Below are positions 8,306-17,030 of a stretch of DNA of 64,000 nt, one piece after another (positions within the stretch are counted from its first letter, which is position 1; each line of letters starts with the position of its first letter). The notes beneath the pieces were generated by a model, which did not search any database, was not told the DNA's origin, and saw only the letters and a list, made by a program, of their open reading frames with translations. Source of the DNA: Hyphomicrobiales bacterium (GTDB lineage Bacteria > Pseudomonadota > Alphaproteobacteria > Rhizobiales > Xanthobacteraceae); contig JACESF010000008.1 in assembly GCA_013911975.1 (NCBI GenBank), forward strand, positions 27,377 to 91,376, given 5' to 3'. The position numbers were made by a program, and so were the translations under genes.

Positions 8306-9175
8306 TCAGTCGCGGAACACCACGGTCTTGCTGCCGTTCAGCAGCACCCGGTCCTCCAGATGCCAGGAAATGGCCCGCGCCAGCACGCGCCGCTCGATGT
8401 CGCGGCCCTTGCGGACCAGATCGTCGGGCGTGTCCTGGTGGGAGATGCGCTCCACGTCCTGCTCGATGATTGGCCCCTCGTCGAGGTCGGACGTCACGTA
8501 ATGGGCGGTGGCGCCCATGAGCTTCACGCCGCGGGCGTGGGCCTGGTGATAGGGCTTGGCGCCCTTGAAGCCGGGCAGGAAGGAATGGTGGATGTTGATG
8601 CAGCGCCCGCTCAGCTTGGCGGACAGACCATCGGACAGGACCTGCATGTACCGCGCGAGGACCGCCAATTCCGAGCCTGTTTCGCGGAAGATCCGCCAGA
8701 TCTCCGCTTCCTGTTCCAGCTTCGTCGCCTTCGTCACCGGCAGGTGATAAAATGGTATCGGTGTAAGGTCGAGATGGGCATAGGTCTCGCGGGGGTGGTT
8801 GGAGATGATGCCGGAGATCTCCATGGGGATCTCGCCGATGCGCCAGCGATAGAGCAGGTCGGCGAGGCAGTGGTCGAACTTGGAGGCGAGCAGCAGGACG
8901 CGGCGCTTCTCCGTCCGGTCGCGCATCTGCCAGTTCAGGGCGAACGCCTCGGCCACCTCGGCGAAGCCGGCGCGGATGGCGTCCAGGCTTTCCTCGCCCG
9001 CCACCACGTTGAAGACCACGCGCATGAAGAAGCGATTGCTCTCCGTGTCGTCATATTGCTGCGCATCGAGGATGTTGCAGCCCTTCTCGAACAGGAAGGT
9101 GGACACCCGCGCGACGATGCCGGGGCGGTTGGTGCAGGAGAGGGTGAGGATGTACTGGCGATCGGGCGCGGTCAT
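8306..9175 (-). CDS. purU: Formyltetrahydrofolate deformylase
   Basis: This 289-residue enzyme hydrolyses 10-formyl-tetrahydrofolate to formate and tetrahydrofolate. The N-terminal ACT domain (residues about 7-85; [19 protein letters not shown]) is followed by a formyltransferase-fold catalytic domain with [13 protein letters not shown] and [19 protein letters not shown], containing the expected His and Asp. Its length matches the family (about 280). I chose ATG 9175, where the ACT domain begins; the longer ORF adds 22 unconserved residues. It lies 62 bases after mgdD in the same direction. Placement beside a methyl-oxidising flavoenzyme fits a role in draining one-carbon units to formate. 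Confidence 0.93.
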   Translation of the reverse strand: MTAPDRQYILTLSCTNRPGIVARVSTFLFEKGCNILDAQQYDDTESNRFFMRVVFNVVAGEESLDAIRAGFAEVAEAFALNWQMRDRTEKRRVLLLASKFDHCLADLLYRWRIGEIPMEISGIISNHPRETYAHLDLTPIPFYHLPVTKATKLEQEAEIWRIFRETGSELAVLARYMQVLSDGLSAKLSGRCINIHHSFLPGFKGAKPYHQAHARGVKLMGATAHYVTSDLDEGPIIEQDVERISHQDTPDDLVRKGRDIERRVLARAISWHLEDRVLLNGSKTVVFRD

Positions 9176-9237
9176 GATGCGTCTCGTGAGGAAAGGGATG
9201 TGAAGGGGCGGGGAGGGCAGCGCGCGCCGCGCCGCCG

Positions 9238-9849
9238 TCAACCTCGCGCGGGGCCCACCATGTCGAGGCCGAATTCCGCCGCCGCGCCCGCCAGGGCCCG
9301 CAGGAAGGCGGGGCCGAAGGAGCGGGGCACCGCGAAGCGGTAGGCCGGGGTGTCGTTGAGCTGCCAGAAGGTGAGGGGCATCAGCGCCACGAGGGTCGCG
9401 GCGGCATCGCCCGGGCCGAACACGCTGGGATCGAGGTCCAGCGGCACGAGCTTGGCCAGGGTGGGCGTGACCTGCGGCCCGTAGAGGTCGAGCACCAGAT
9501 TGGCGTCGCTCTGGTCGGTGAGGGCCGCGAGGTCGCCGAAGGCGTCGCGCAGCCGCGCCAGGAGGGCGTCCGGCGCCTGCGACGCGCTCACCAGCCAGCG
9601 GCCGGGGCCGATGCCGATGAAGGAGATGTCGCCAAAGAAGCTCACTTTCGGGCCATCCTCCAGCGCGATGCCGAAGGCGCCGAGCGTGGCGGAAGCCACC
9701 TGAGGCACCATCCCCTTGCGCGCGACGAGGGTGGCGAGGGCGAGGCGCGGCACGGGGTGGGCGATGACACCCGCTTCCCCGTCCGGGCGCCCGTGGCGGC
9801 CGGGGGGCACGAGGTCGGTCACGGCCATGTGGGACAGGATTTCAGACAC
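9238..9849 (-). CDS. mgdD: N-methylglutamate dehydrogenase subunit D (SoxG-like gamma subunit)
   Basis: This 203-residue small subunit has a GcvT-like fold pattern ([18 protein letters not shown], then [16 protein letters not shown]) and the typical C-terminal [21 protein letters not shown]. By sequence alone it would be annotated sarcosine oxidase gamma. The neighbouring gmaS and mgsABC genes make the N-methylglutamate dehydrogenase assignment better. The GTG at 9849 overlaps the end of mgdC by eight bases, which favours it as start; ATG 9828 is an alternative. The subunit probably stabilises the alpha subunit rather than binding a flavin itself. Confidence 0.82.
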   Translation of the reverse strand: MSEILSHMAVTDLVPPGRHGRPDGEAGVIAHPVPRLALATLVARKGMVPQVASATLGAFGIALEDGPKVSFFGDISFIGIGPGRWLVSASQAPDALLARLRDAFGDLAALTDQSDANLVLDLYGPQVTPTLAKLVPLDLDPSVFGPGDAAATLVALMPLTFWQLNDTPAYRFAVPRSFGPAFLRALAGAAAEFGLDMVGPARG

Positions 9850-12802
9850 GCAGCCGCTCCCCTTCCGGATCGACGAAGGCGGGATTGCAGATTTCCACGG
9901 GAATGTCGCCCCCCCGCACCGGGTCAAAGGCGCGCACCGTCTCGCCGATCCGCTCCGGCCCGCGCGCGATGAGGCCGAGGCCGATCCAGTGGCCGAGCGT
10001 GGGCGAATAGGCCACCGAGGTCATGTAGCCCTCGTCATTGGCCGTGGTGCCGCTGCGCCCGTGCGGGATGAAGTGGGCCCCCGCGCGCAGGCGGTCGCCC
10101 ACATTGACGGGCTTGAAGCCCACGAAGGTCGGACGCTCCGTTTCCAGGAAGGCGGGGCGCTGGGACAGGACGCGGCCCACATAATCCTTCTTGGTGGAGG
10201 CCATGCGGCCGAGCCCGAGGTCGCGGGCGGAGGTCTGCCCGTTCAGTTCGTTGCCCGAGACATGGCCCTTCTCGATGCGCATGACGCCCAGCGCCTCGGT
10301 GCCGTAGGGCGTGATGCCGAACGGCGCCCCGGCGGCCATGAGCGCTTCCGTGAGCCGCCGCCCTTGCCGCGAGGGCACGGCGATCTCGTAGCCCAGTTCC
10401 CCCGAGAAGGAGACGCGGAAGATGCGGGCGGGCACGCCGCCGAGCACCGTGCCCTGGGCGACGCCCATATATGGCAGCGCCGCGTTGGACACGTCGAGGC
10501 CGTCCACCACCTGCTCCAGCACCTTGCGGGCCTGCGGTCCGGCGATGGAGATCTGCGCCCATTGCTCGGAGACCGAGGCCATCTGCACGTCCAGCTCCGG
10601 CCACAGCACCTGGAGGCAGAATTCCAGGTGCTGGTAGACCTTGGCGGCGTTGGCCGTGGTGGTGGTCATCAGGTAATGGCCCTCGCCGAGGCGCGAGGTG
10701 GTTCCGTCGTCCATCACGATCCCGTCCTCGCGCAGCATCACGCCGTAGCGCGCGCGGCCCACGGGAAGGGTCGAGAAGGTGTTGATATAGGCCCGGTCCA
10801 GGAAGGCGGCCGCGTCGGGCCCCTGGATGTCGATCTTGCCGAAGGTGGACACGTCGATGAGGCCGACGCCCGAGCGGGTGGCCGTCACCTCGCGGTTCAC
10901 CGTCTCCAGCCAGTCCTTTTCCCCGGCGCGCGGGAAATATTGCGCGCGCAGCCACAGGCCGGCTTCCACGAACACCGCGCCGTTCTCCCGCGCCCAGTCA
11001 TGGGTGGGGGTGGGGCGGGTGGCCCGGAAATCCTTGCCGCGATGGTGCCCGGCCAGCGCGCCCACCGCGACGGGCGTGTAGGGCGGGCGGAACAGGGTGG
11101 TGCCGGTGGCGCCCACGTCCTGGCCGGTGAGGGCTGCCATGATGGCAAGGCCGGTCACGCTGGAGGTGCGACCCTGGTCGGTGGCCATGCCGAGCGTGGT
11201 GTAGCGCTTCAGCAGTTCCACCGCCCGGAACCCTTCCGTGTGGGCGATCGCCACGTCCTTCGCCGTCACGTCGTTCTGAAGGTCCACGAAGGCCGGTCCG
11301 CGCGAGGCGGCCACATGCCAGAAGGGCGACACGGTGATGGGATTGTCCCGCGCCTGGGGCACCGGGGTCGCCTGCGCGGCAAAGCCCAGTTCGCCCACGG
11401 CATCCGCCGCCTCGGCGGCGCCCGCCGCGAGGCAGCGGGCGAGGGAATAATCGCCCCGCGCCGCGCCCGCGACCCGCATGCCGGGCGGGCACGCGCCGGG
11501 CACGAAGCCGGCGATGTCCGGCCGGTAGACCGGCTTGCCGCCGAAATGGCTGGTGAGGCCCACATTGGGGCTGGACCCGCCGGAGATAGCCAGCACGTCG
11601 GCGGCGATCTTCTCCTCGCCGCGCGTGGTGCGCACGGTCACGGACGAGAGCAGGCGGCCGGACGTCGCCACCACTTGGCCGCCGGAAATCACCCGCACGC
11701 CGCGCTTCCTGGCGCGCTCGATCTGGATCGGCGGCGCCTCGTCGCGCACGTCCACGATGGCGGCGATCTCCATGCCGGCGGCCGCCGCGTCGAATGCGGC
11801 GGACCAGGCATAGCCGTTATTGGCGAACACCACGGCCCGCTTGCCGGGCGCGGCCGCGTAGCGCACCGCATAGGTGCGCAGCGCCTGGGCCGACATGACG
11901 CCGGGCCGGTCGTTGCCGCCGAACACGATGGGCCGGTCGATGGCGCCCGCGCACAGCAGGGAGCGCTTGGCGACGATCTTCCAATAGCGCTGGCGGGCGG
12001 TGAAGGCGGCGGGCACGGGCAGGTGGTCCGACACCCGCTCCACCGCGCCGAACGTGCCGCCGTCATAGGCGCCGAACACGGTCGTGCGCGGCAGCAGGCG
12101 CACATTGGGCAGGGCCGCGAGTTCCGCCACGGCCTTCTCCACGAAGGCCAGCGCCGGGGCGTCGTCGATCTGGTCACGCTCCGCCAGGAGGCGGCCGCCG
12201 AAGCGGAAATCCTCGTCCGCGAGGATCACCCGCGCGCCGCTGCGGGCGGCGGTGAGCGCGGCCATGAGCCCGGCCGCGCCGCCGCCGATCACCAGCAGGT
12301 CGCAGAAGGCGAAGGACTTTTCGTACGAGTCCGGGTCCGGCGCCTCGGCGGCGCGCCCGAGGCCCGCCGCGCGGCGGATGACGGGCTCGTAGAGCTTCTC
12401 CCACAGCGCCGCCGGCCACATGAAGGTCTTGTAGTAGAAGCCGGCGCCGAGCAGCGGGCCGAACAGGCCGTTCACCGCCTGGACGTCGAAATCGAGGCTC
12501 GGCCAGCGGTTCTGGCTCGCGGCCGAGAGGCCGTCATACAATTCCACCACGGTGGCGCGGGTGTTGGGCTCGCGCCGGGCGCCCTCGCGCAGCTCCACCA
12601 GCGCGTTGGGCTCCTCGGATCCGGCCGAGAAGATGCCGCGCGGGCGGTGATACTTGAAGGAGCGGCCCACCAGACGCACGTCGTTGGCGAGCAGCGCGGA
12701 AGCCAGCGTGTCGCCCGCATAGCCGCGCATCGCCTTGCCGTCGAATGTGAAGGCGAGGGGCTTGGAGCGGTCGATCAACCCCCCTTCGGACAGGCGGCTC
12801 AT
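9842..12802 (-). CDS. mgdC: N-methylglutamate dehydrogenase subunit C (SoxA-like alpha subunit)
   Basis: This 986-residue large subunit starts with a ferredoxin-like/Fer2_4 region (FTFDGKAMRGYAGDTLASAL and RSFKYHRPRGIFSAG). It continues with a NAD-binding Rossmann domain (LLVIGGGAAGLMAAL near residue 165) and ends with GcvT and GcvT-C domains thought to bind tetrahydrofolate. The architecture equals heterotetrameric sarcosine oxidase alpha. Because the locus also encodes gmaS and mgsABC, I assign the N-methylglutamate dehydrogenase function: oxidative demethylation of N-methylglutamate with transfer of the methyl carbon to folate. The ATG at 12802 overlaps the mgdB stop (ATGA). The sarcosine enzyme remains possible. 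Confidence 0.85.
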   Translation of the reverse strand: MSRLSEGGLIDRSKPLAFTFDGKAMRGYAGDTLASALLANDVRLVGRSFKYHRPRGIFSAGSEEPNALVELREGARREPNTRATVVELYDGLSAASQNRWPSLDFDVQAVNGLFGPLLGAGFYYKTFMWPAALWEKLYEPVIRRAAGLGRAAEAPDPDSYEKSFAFCDLLVIGGGAAGLMAALTAARSGARVILADEDFRFGGRLLAERDQIDDAPALAFVEKAVAELAALPNVRLLPRTTVFGAYDGGTFGAVERVSDHLPVPAAFTARQRYWKIVAKRSLLCAGAIDRPIVFGGNDRPGVMSAQALRTYAVRYAAAPGKRAVVFANNGYAWSAAFDAAAAGMEIAAIVDVRDEAPPIQIERARKRGVRVISGGQVVATSGRLLSSVTVRTTRGEEKIAADVLAISGGSSPNVGLTSHFGGKPVYRPDIAGFVPGACPPGMRVAGAARGDYSLARCLAAGAAEAADAVGELGFAAQATPVPQARDNPITVSPFWHVAASRGPAFVDLQNDVTAKDVAIAHTEGFRAVELLKRYTTLGMATDQGRTSSVTGLAIMAALTGQDVGATGTTLFRPPYTPVAVGALAGHHRGKDFRATRPTPTHDWARENGAVFVEAGLWLRAQYFPRAGEKDWLETVNREVTATRSGVGLIDVSTFGKIDIQGPDAAAFLDRAYINTFSTLPVGRARYGVMLREDGIVMDDGTTSRLGEGHYLMTTTTANAAKVYQHLEFCLQVLWPELDVQMASVSEQWAQISIAGPQARKVLEQVVDGLDVSNAALPYMGVAQGTVLGGVPARIFRVSFSGELGYEIAVPSRQGRRLTEALMAAGAPFGITPYGTEALGVMRIEKGHVSGNELNGQTSARDLGLGRMASTKKDYVGRVLSQRPAFLETERPTFVGFKPVNVGDRLRAGAHFIPHGRSGTTANDEGYMTSVAYSPTLGHWIGLGLIARGPERIGETVRAFDPVRGGDIPVEICNPAFVDPEGERLRV

Positions 12803-13074
12803 GAGGCGTCTCCCGAAGCGCTGGCGGCGAAGGTGGCACCCGCAACGGCATGGGTGCGGGTGTCCCGCTCCACCACGATCCAGCGGCGGCAGCCCGCGCC
12901 GTGGTACCACAGCTCGCGCAGGGCGCCCGCCGGGTTGTCGCGCAGATAGACGTAGTCGTGGAAGGCGTCCGCCGCGTCGGGGGCGGCGGGGTCGGGACGG
13001 CGCGGGGCGGCATCTCCCAGATAGGAGAATTCATGGGCGTCGCGCACGCCGCAATAGGGACAGGGAAGGCGCAT
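12799..13074 (-). CDS. mgdB: N-methylglutamate dehydrogenase subunit B (SoxD-like delta subunit)
   Basis: This 91-residue subunit begins MRLPCPYCGVRDAHEFSYLG, the zinc-binding CPYCG plus histidine motif of sarcosine oxidase delta subunits, and ends with the typical YLRDNPAG, LWYHGAGCRRW and TRTHAVAG motifs. Its length matches the family. ATG 13074 begins the conserved motif, and the 32-residue upstream extension in the track is unlikely to be real. It overlaps mgdC by four bases. It is separated from mgdA by 130 bases holding a palindromic repeat. Confidence 0.88.
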   Translation of the reverse strand: MRLPCPYCGVRDAHEFSYLGDAAPRRPDPAAPDAADAFHDYVYLRDNPAGALRELWYHGAGCRRWIVVERDTRTHAVAGATFAASASGDAS

Positions 13075-13100
13075 GGCTCGCGTGCCTCGCTCAGAGCACG

Positions 13101-13133
13101 TTCCGATCTGATTGCTTCGCGAGCAGATCGGAA
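13101..13133. repeat. Intergenic palindromic element inside the mgd operon
   Basis: TTCCGATCTG and CAGATCGGAA form perfect 10-base arms around a 13-base loop. An outer ACGTT/AACGT pair could extend the hairpin past a two-base bulge. The 130-base gap between mgdA and mgdB also holds two GATTCACC/GGTTCACC-like motifs near 13165-13190. The composition and hairpin form resemble extragenic palindromic repeats of rhizobial genomes. Whether it recurs elsewhere in this genome cannot be seen here. Confidence 0.6.
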
Positions 13134-13204
13134 AAACGTTCTCGATCAATGAATTGAGAGACTGATTCACCGATCAGGTTGGTTCACCCTGACCGGATCT
13201 GGCC

Positions 13205-14461
13205 TTAGTGAAGGTTCGGCTGCGCGCCGACCCCCTTCTCGTCGATGATGTGTCCGGTGCGGAAGCGGTCGAGCCGGTAGGCGGCGTTCAGCGCGTGGGG
13301 CGCGTCCTTGGCCAGCGTCCAGGCGAAGCACCAGCCGGAGGCGGGCGTCGCCTTGAAGCCCCCGTAGTTCCAGCCGCAATTCAGATAGAGGCCGGGCAGG
13401 GGGCCCACATCGATGATGGGCGAGCCGTCCATGCTCATGTCCATGATGCCCCCCCAGGTGCGCAGGACGCGCAGGCGGCCGATCTGCGGCATCAGCGCCA
13501 TGCCCGCCTCGCACACATCCTCCACCACGGGGAGGTTGCCGCGCTGGGCATAGGAATTGTAGCCGTCGATGTCGCCGCCGAAGACCAGGCCGCCCTTGTC
13601 GGACTGGCTCACATAGAAATGCCCCGCGCCGAAGGTGACGACACCAGGCACCAGCGGCTTCAGTCCCTCGGACACGAAAGCGGTGAGCACATGGCTCTCG
13701 ATGGGCATGCGCAGGTCCAGAAGGCGCGTGAGGCGCGAGGTGGAGCCGGCCACCGCGAGGCCCACCTTGCCCGCGCGGATCGGGCCGCGCGTGGTCTCGA
13801 CGCCCACCACCACGCCATTCTCGCGGATGAAGCCCGTGACCTCGCAATTCTGCACGATGTCCACGCCCAGCCGGTCGGCGGCACGGGCATAGCCCCACAC
13901 CACCGCGTCATGGCGCGCGGTGCCGCCCCGGCGCTGGAGCAGCCCGCCCTTGATGGGGAAGCGCGCGTCGCTGAAATTCAGGAACGGGGCGTAGGCGCGC
14001 ACGCCTGCCTCGTCCAGAAGCTCGCTGTCCGCGCCCGCCATGCGCATGGAATTGGCGCGCCGGGCATAGGCGTCGCGCTGGGCGTCCGTGTGGCACAGGT
14101 TGAGCACGCCGCGCTGGGAGACCATCGCGTTGTAATTGACGTCCTGCTCCAGCCCTTCCCAGAGCTTCATGGACCATTCGTAGAAGGGCTCGTTGCCCGG
14201 CAGCAGGTAGTTGGAGCGGATGATGGTGGTGTTGCGCCCCGCATTGCCCGAGCCGATATGGCCCTTCTCCAGCACCGCGACGTTGCGGATGCCGTGTTCC
14301 TTGGCGAGGTAATAGGCGGTGGCGAGCCCATGCCCGCCGCCGCCCACCACGATCACGTCGTAGCTCGGCTTGGGCGTGGCATCGCGCCAGGCCGGGCCCC
14401 AGCCCTTGTTGCCGGACAGGGCGTTGGCGATGAGGGAGAAGACCGAATAGCGGCTCTGCAT
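13205..14461 (-). CDS. mgdA: N-methylglutamate dehydrogenase subunit A (SoxB-like beta subunit)
   Basis: This 418-residue FAD-dependent amine oxidoreductase has the dinucleotide-binding motif DVIVVGGGGHGLATAYYLA (about residues 35-53), VLEKGHIGSGNAGRN, and GGTARHDAVVWG. His184 in the last motif sits where sarcosine oxidase beta carries its covalent FMN. It ends with the CGWNYGGFKATPASGW flavin-binding motif. It is homologous to sarcosine oxidase beta. The linkage to gmaS-mgsABC supports oxidation of N-methylglutamate to glutamate instead. It is the first gene of the mgdABCD-purU operon and is divergent from a LysR regulator, which probably controls it. Confidence 0.87.
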   Translation of the reverse strand: MQSRYSVFSLIANALSGNKGWGPAWRDATPKPSYDVIVVGGGGHGLATAYYLAKEHGIRNVAVLEKGHIGSGNAGRNTTIIRSNYLLPGNEPFYEWSMKLWEGLEQDVNYNAMVSQRGVLNLCHTDAQRDAYARRANSMRMAGADSELLDEAGVRAYAPFLNFSDARFPIKGGLLQRRGGTARHDAVVWGYARAADRLGVDIVQNCEVTGFIRENGVVVGVETTRGPIRAGKVGLAVAGSTSRLTRLLDLRMPIESHVLTAFVSEGLKPLVPGVVTFGAGHFYVSQSDKGGLVFGGDIDGYNSYAQRGNLPVVEDVCEAGMALMPQIGRLRVLRTWGGIMDMSMDGSPIIDVGPLPGLYLNCGWNYGGFKATPASGWCFAWTLAKDAPHALNAAYRLDRFRTGHIIDEKGVGAQPNLH

Positions 14462-14535
14462 GGCTCACAGGCTCCGCCGGAAGGGCGTTTCGATGATTAC
14501 GATTACTGAATATCTCACCTTAACTCATGCTATGA

Positions 14536-14552
14536 TATAAAACTTACTTATA
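14536..14552. promoter_or_regulatory. Candidate LysR-type binding dyad between mgdA and the LysR gene
   Basis: TATAA and TTATA arms flank seven bases within a strongly AT-rich stretch (about 14490-14555) in the 111-base divergent gap. The T-N11-A spacing is what LysR-type regulators usually bind. It lies close to the LysR start and about 75 bases before mgdA, consistent with autoregulation and divergent activation. No confident -10/-35 pair was found. Confidence 0.4.
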
Positions 14553-14572
14553 GTGTGGCGGGAGGGCCGGAC

Positions 14573-15544
14573 ATGGCGCGCGGCGAAGCGATTCCGTTCG
14601 ACCTGCGGACCTTGGACATCTTCCTGGCGGTCTGCGACGTGGGCTCCATGGCGGGCGCGGCGCGGCACCTGTCGCTCACCCAGCCGGCGGTCTCCCAGTC
14701 CATCGCGGAGCTGGAGGCGCGCACCGGCGCCATCCTGTTCGACCGCTCCGTCCGGCCTCTCGCCCTCACGCCCGCGGGCGGCGTGCTGCGCCAGCGGGCG
14801 AGCGCGCTGCTCACCGAGGCGCGCCAGATCGCTCCGGCGCTGCGCGACACGGAGCGCTCGCGCTATCCGCTGCTGCGGGTGGGGCTGGTGGATTCGCTCT
14901 CCCGCGCGCTGGCCGCGCCGCTGGGCGCGCACCTCCTGGCGCAGGCGGACGAGGTGTCGGTGCTGGCGGGGCTCACCGCCTCCCATGCCAGCGCGCTCCT
15001 CACGCGCCAGCTCGATCTGCTGCTGGGCGCGGACGAGCTGGACGAGGTGGAGGGCCTGGAGCGCCTGCCCATCCTGACCGAGCCCTATATCCTGCTGGCC
15101 CCGCGCGGCACGCCGCGCCCCGCCCGGCTGGAGGATCTGGCGGCGCTGGCGGGGCGGCTGCCCTTCGTGCGCTATTCGGCGCGCTCCAAGACCGGCATCG
15201 AGGTGGAGCGGCATCTGCGGCGGGTGAAGCTGGACCTGCCGCGCCGCCTGGAATTCGATACCCCTCAAGGCGTGACGGCGGTGGTGCTGCGGGGGGAGGG
15301 CTTCGCCATCTCGACGCCCCTGTGCTGCTACGAGGCGCAGGCGCCCGCCGAGGGCCTCGCCTGCTGGCCCCTGCCGGGCCCGGCGGCGGTTCGGCGCATG
15401 ATGCTGGTGGCGCGCCGCCAGGAACTGGGGCGCCTGCCGCGCGAGGTGGCGGCCTTCTGCCGGGAGGACCTGGAGGCGAATGTGTGCCCCGCGCTGCGCG
15501 ACGCCATGCCCTGGCTGGGCACGGCATTGGCGGTGGGCACCTGA
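14573..15544 (+). CDS. LysR-family transcriptional regulator
   Basis: This 323-residue regulator has an N-terminal winged helix-turn-helix (residues about 12-70; GSMAGAARHLSLTQPAVSQS and LFDRSVRPLALTPAGG) and a C-terminal substrate-binding domain of the LysR type. I chose ATG 14573 because GGAGGG lies seven bases upstream; the track starts at an earlier GTG. It is divergent from the mgd operon and convergent with gmaS, so the natural prediction is control of methylamine or N-methylglutamate use. The inducer is unknown. Confidence 0.92.
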   Translation: MARGEAIPFDLRTLDIFLAVCDVGSMAGAARHLSLTQPAVSQSIAELEARTGAILFDRSVRPLALTPAGGVLRQRASALLTEARQIAPALRDTERSRYPLLRVGLVDSLSRALAAPLGAHLLAQADEVSVLAGLTASHASALLTRQLDLLLGADELDEVEGLERLPILTEPYILLAPRGTPRPARLEDLAALAGRLPFVRYSARSKTGIEVERHLRRVKLDLPRRLEFDTPQGVTAVVLRGEGFAISTPLCCYEAQAPAEGLACWPLPGPAAVRRMMLVARRQELGRLPREVAAFCREDLEANVCPALRDAMPWLGTALAVGT

Positions 15545-15589
15545 GCGGCCGCGCGCCGAAGCCGCGCCCCTCGCGGGGCGCGGTGGATG

Positions 15590-16945
15590 TCAGATGTCCA
15601 GCGTGTTGTCCCGCTCCCACTGGGTGAGGTGGCGGCAATAGGCGTTCCATTCCTCGGTCTTCAGCTTGAGATAGCCGGACACGAAGGCATCGCCCAGCGT
15701 GTCCCGCATCACCTTGGACTTCTCCAGGGCGCGCATGGCGTCCAGCAGGTTGAGGGGCAGCTTCTTGGCGCCCTTCACCTTGTGGCCGTCCGTGTACATG
15801 TTGATGTCGAGCCGCTTGCCGGGATCGCGGCTGTTGGCGATGCCGTCGAGGCCCGCCGCCAGCATGCCCGCCTGGAGCAGGTAGGGGTTGGCCGCACCGT
15901 CCGCGAGGCGGAACTCGAACCGACCCGCGTCCGGGATGCGGATCATGTGGGTGCGGTTGTTGCCGGTATAGGTGACGGAATTGGGCGCCCAGGTGGCACC
16001 GGAGAGGGTGCGCGGGGCGTTGATGCGCTTGTAGGAATTCACCGTGGGATTGGTGAGCGCGCACAGCGCGTCCGCATTGTGGATGAGGCCGCCGATGAAA
16101 TTGTAGCCGAGCGCCGAGACGCCCAGCTCGCCCTTGGGATCGGAGAAGGCGTTCTTGCCCTTCTTCCACAGCGACACATGGGCGTGGCAGCCGGAGCCCG
16201 TGAGGTTGATGAAGGGCTTGGGCATGAAGGTGGCGCGCAGGCCGTGCTTCTCGGCGATGCTCTTCACCATGTATTTGAAGAAGACGTGCCGGTCTGCGGT
16301 CAGCAGCGCCTCGTCATAGTTCCAGTTCATCTCGAACTGGCCGTTGGCGTCCTCGTGGTCGTTCTGGTACGCGCCCCAGCCGAGCGCCAGCATGCTGTCG
16401 CAGATTTCCTTGATCACCTCGTAGCGGCGCATCAGGGCGGACTGGTCGTAGCAGGGCTTCTCCGCCGTGTCGGCGCCGTCCGAGATGGCCTTTCCGTCCG
16501 GCGAGATGAGGAAATACTCGCACTCGACGCCGGTCTTCATCTCGTAGCCGAGGGTGCGCAGCGCGCCGAGCTGGGCCTTGAGCACCGAGCGGGGCGCCTG
16601 CGCCACCAATTCGCCGCCCATATAGAGGTCGGAGGCGAGCCAGCCGATTTCGGGCTTCCAGGGCAGCTGGATGAGCGAGGCGGCGTCCGGCACCGCGAAC
16701 AGGTCCGGGTCGGCGGGCGTCATGTCCAGCCAGGTGGCGAAGCCCGCGAAACCCGCGCCGGCGGACTGCATCTCCTTGATGGCGGAGGCGGGCACCAGCT
16801 TGGCCCGCAGGCCGCCGAACAGGTCCACATAGGAGATGAGGAAATATTTGATGCCCTTCTCCTTGGCCACCTTCTCCAAATCGATGGAGGAGGAAGAGGA
16901 AGAGCGGCCTTCGGCGTCGCGCGCGGCTTGAGGAAAGCGGATCAT
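15590..16945 (-). CDS. gmaS: Gamma-glutamylmethylamide synthetase (glutamine synthetase type III/GlnT-like)
   Basis: This 451-residue member of the glutamine synthetase superfamily has GVECEYFLISPDG, NDHEDANGQFEMNW (metal and substrate carboxylates), the GSGCHAHVSLW ATP loop and NRTHMIRIPDAGRFEFRLADG. It is of the GlnT/GmaS kind rather than GlnA. It would join methylamine (or ammonia) to glutamate using ATP, giving gamma-glutamylmethylamide. Immediate linkage to mgsCBA and nearby mgdABCD favours GmaS over a spare glutamine synthetase. A run of serines (SSSSSS) near residue 15 is a local oddity. The gap to mgsC is 85 bases and the two are probably one transcript. Confidence 0.85.
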   Translation of the reverse strand: MIRFPQAARDAEGRSSSSSSIDLEKVAKEKGIKYFLISYVDLFGGLRAKLVPASAIKEMQSAGAGFAGFATWLDMTPADPDLFAVPDAASLIQLPWKPEIGWLASDLYMGGELVAQAPRSVLKAQLGALRTLGYEMKTGVECEYFLISPDGKAISDGADTAEKPCYDQSALMRRYEVIKEICDSMLALGWGAYQNDHEDANGQFEMNWNYDEALLTADRHVFFKYMVKSIAEKHGLRATFMPKPFINLTGSGCHAHVSLWKKGKNAFSDPKGELGVSALGYNFIGGLIHNADALCALTNPTVNSYKRINAPRTLSGATWAPNSVTYTGNNRTHMIRIPDAGRFEFRLADGAANPYLLQAGMLAAGLDGIANSRDPGKRLDINMYTDGHKVKGAKKLPLNLLDAMRALEKSKVMRDTLGDAFVSGYLKLKTEEWNAYCRHLTQWERDNTLDI

Positions 16946-17030
16946 CGTCGGGTTCCCTGGAAGGTCTGGAAGGCGTTATTCGTTGATTGTCATGCAACCG
17001 CCGCGCCATCGAGGGCGCGGCGGGAAGAGG

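Noticed and set aside
9716-12949. 1077-residue plus-strand ORF opposite mgdC
   Set aside because: It is a GC-driven shadow: repetitive His/Arg/Gly-rich translation with no domain pattern, opposite a clear sarcosine oxidase alpha homologue.
9238-14461. Plain sarcosine oxidase for glycine betaine breakdown
   Set aside because: Possible by homology, but no glyA, dimethylglycine or betaine genes are near, whereas gmaS and mgsABC are, so N-methylglutamate dehydrogenase is favoured. The question stays open until tested.
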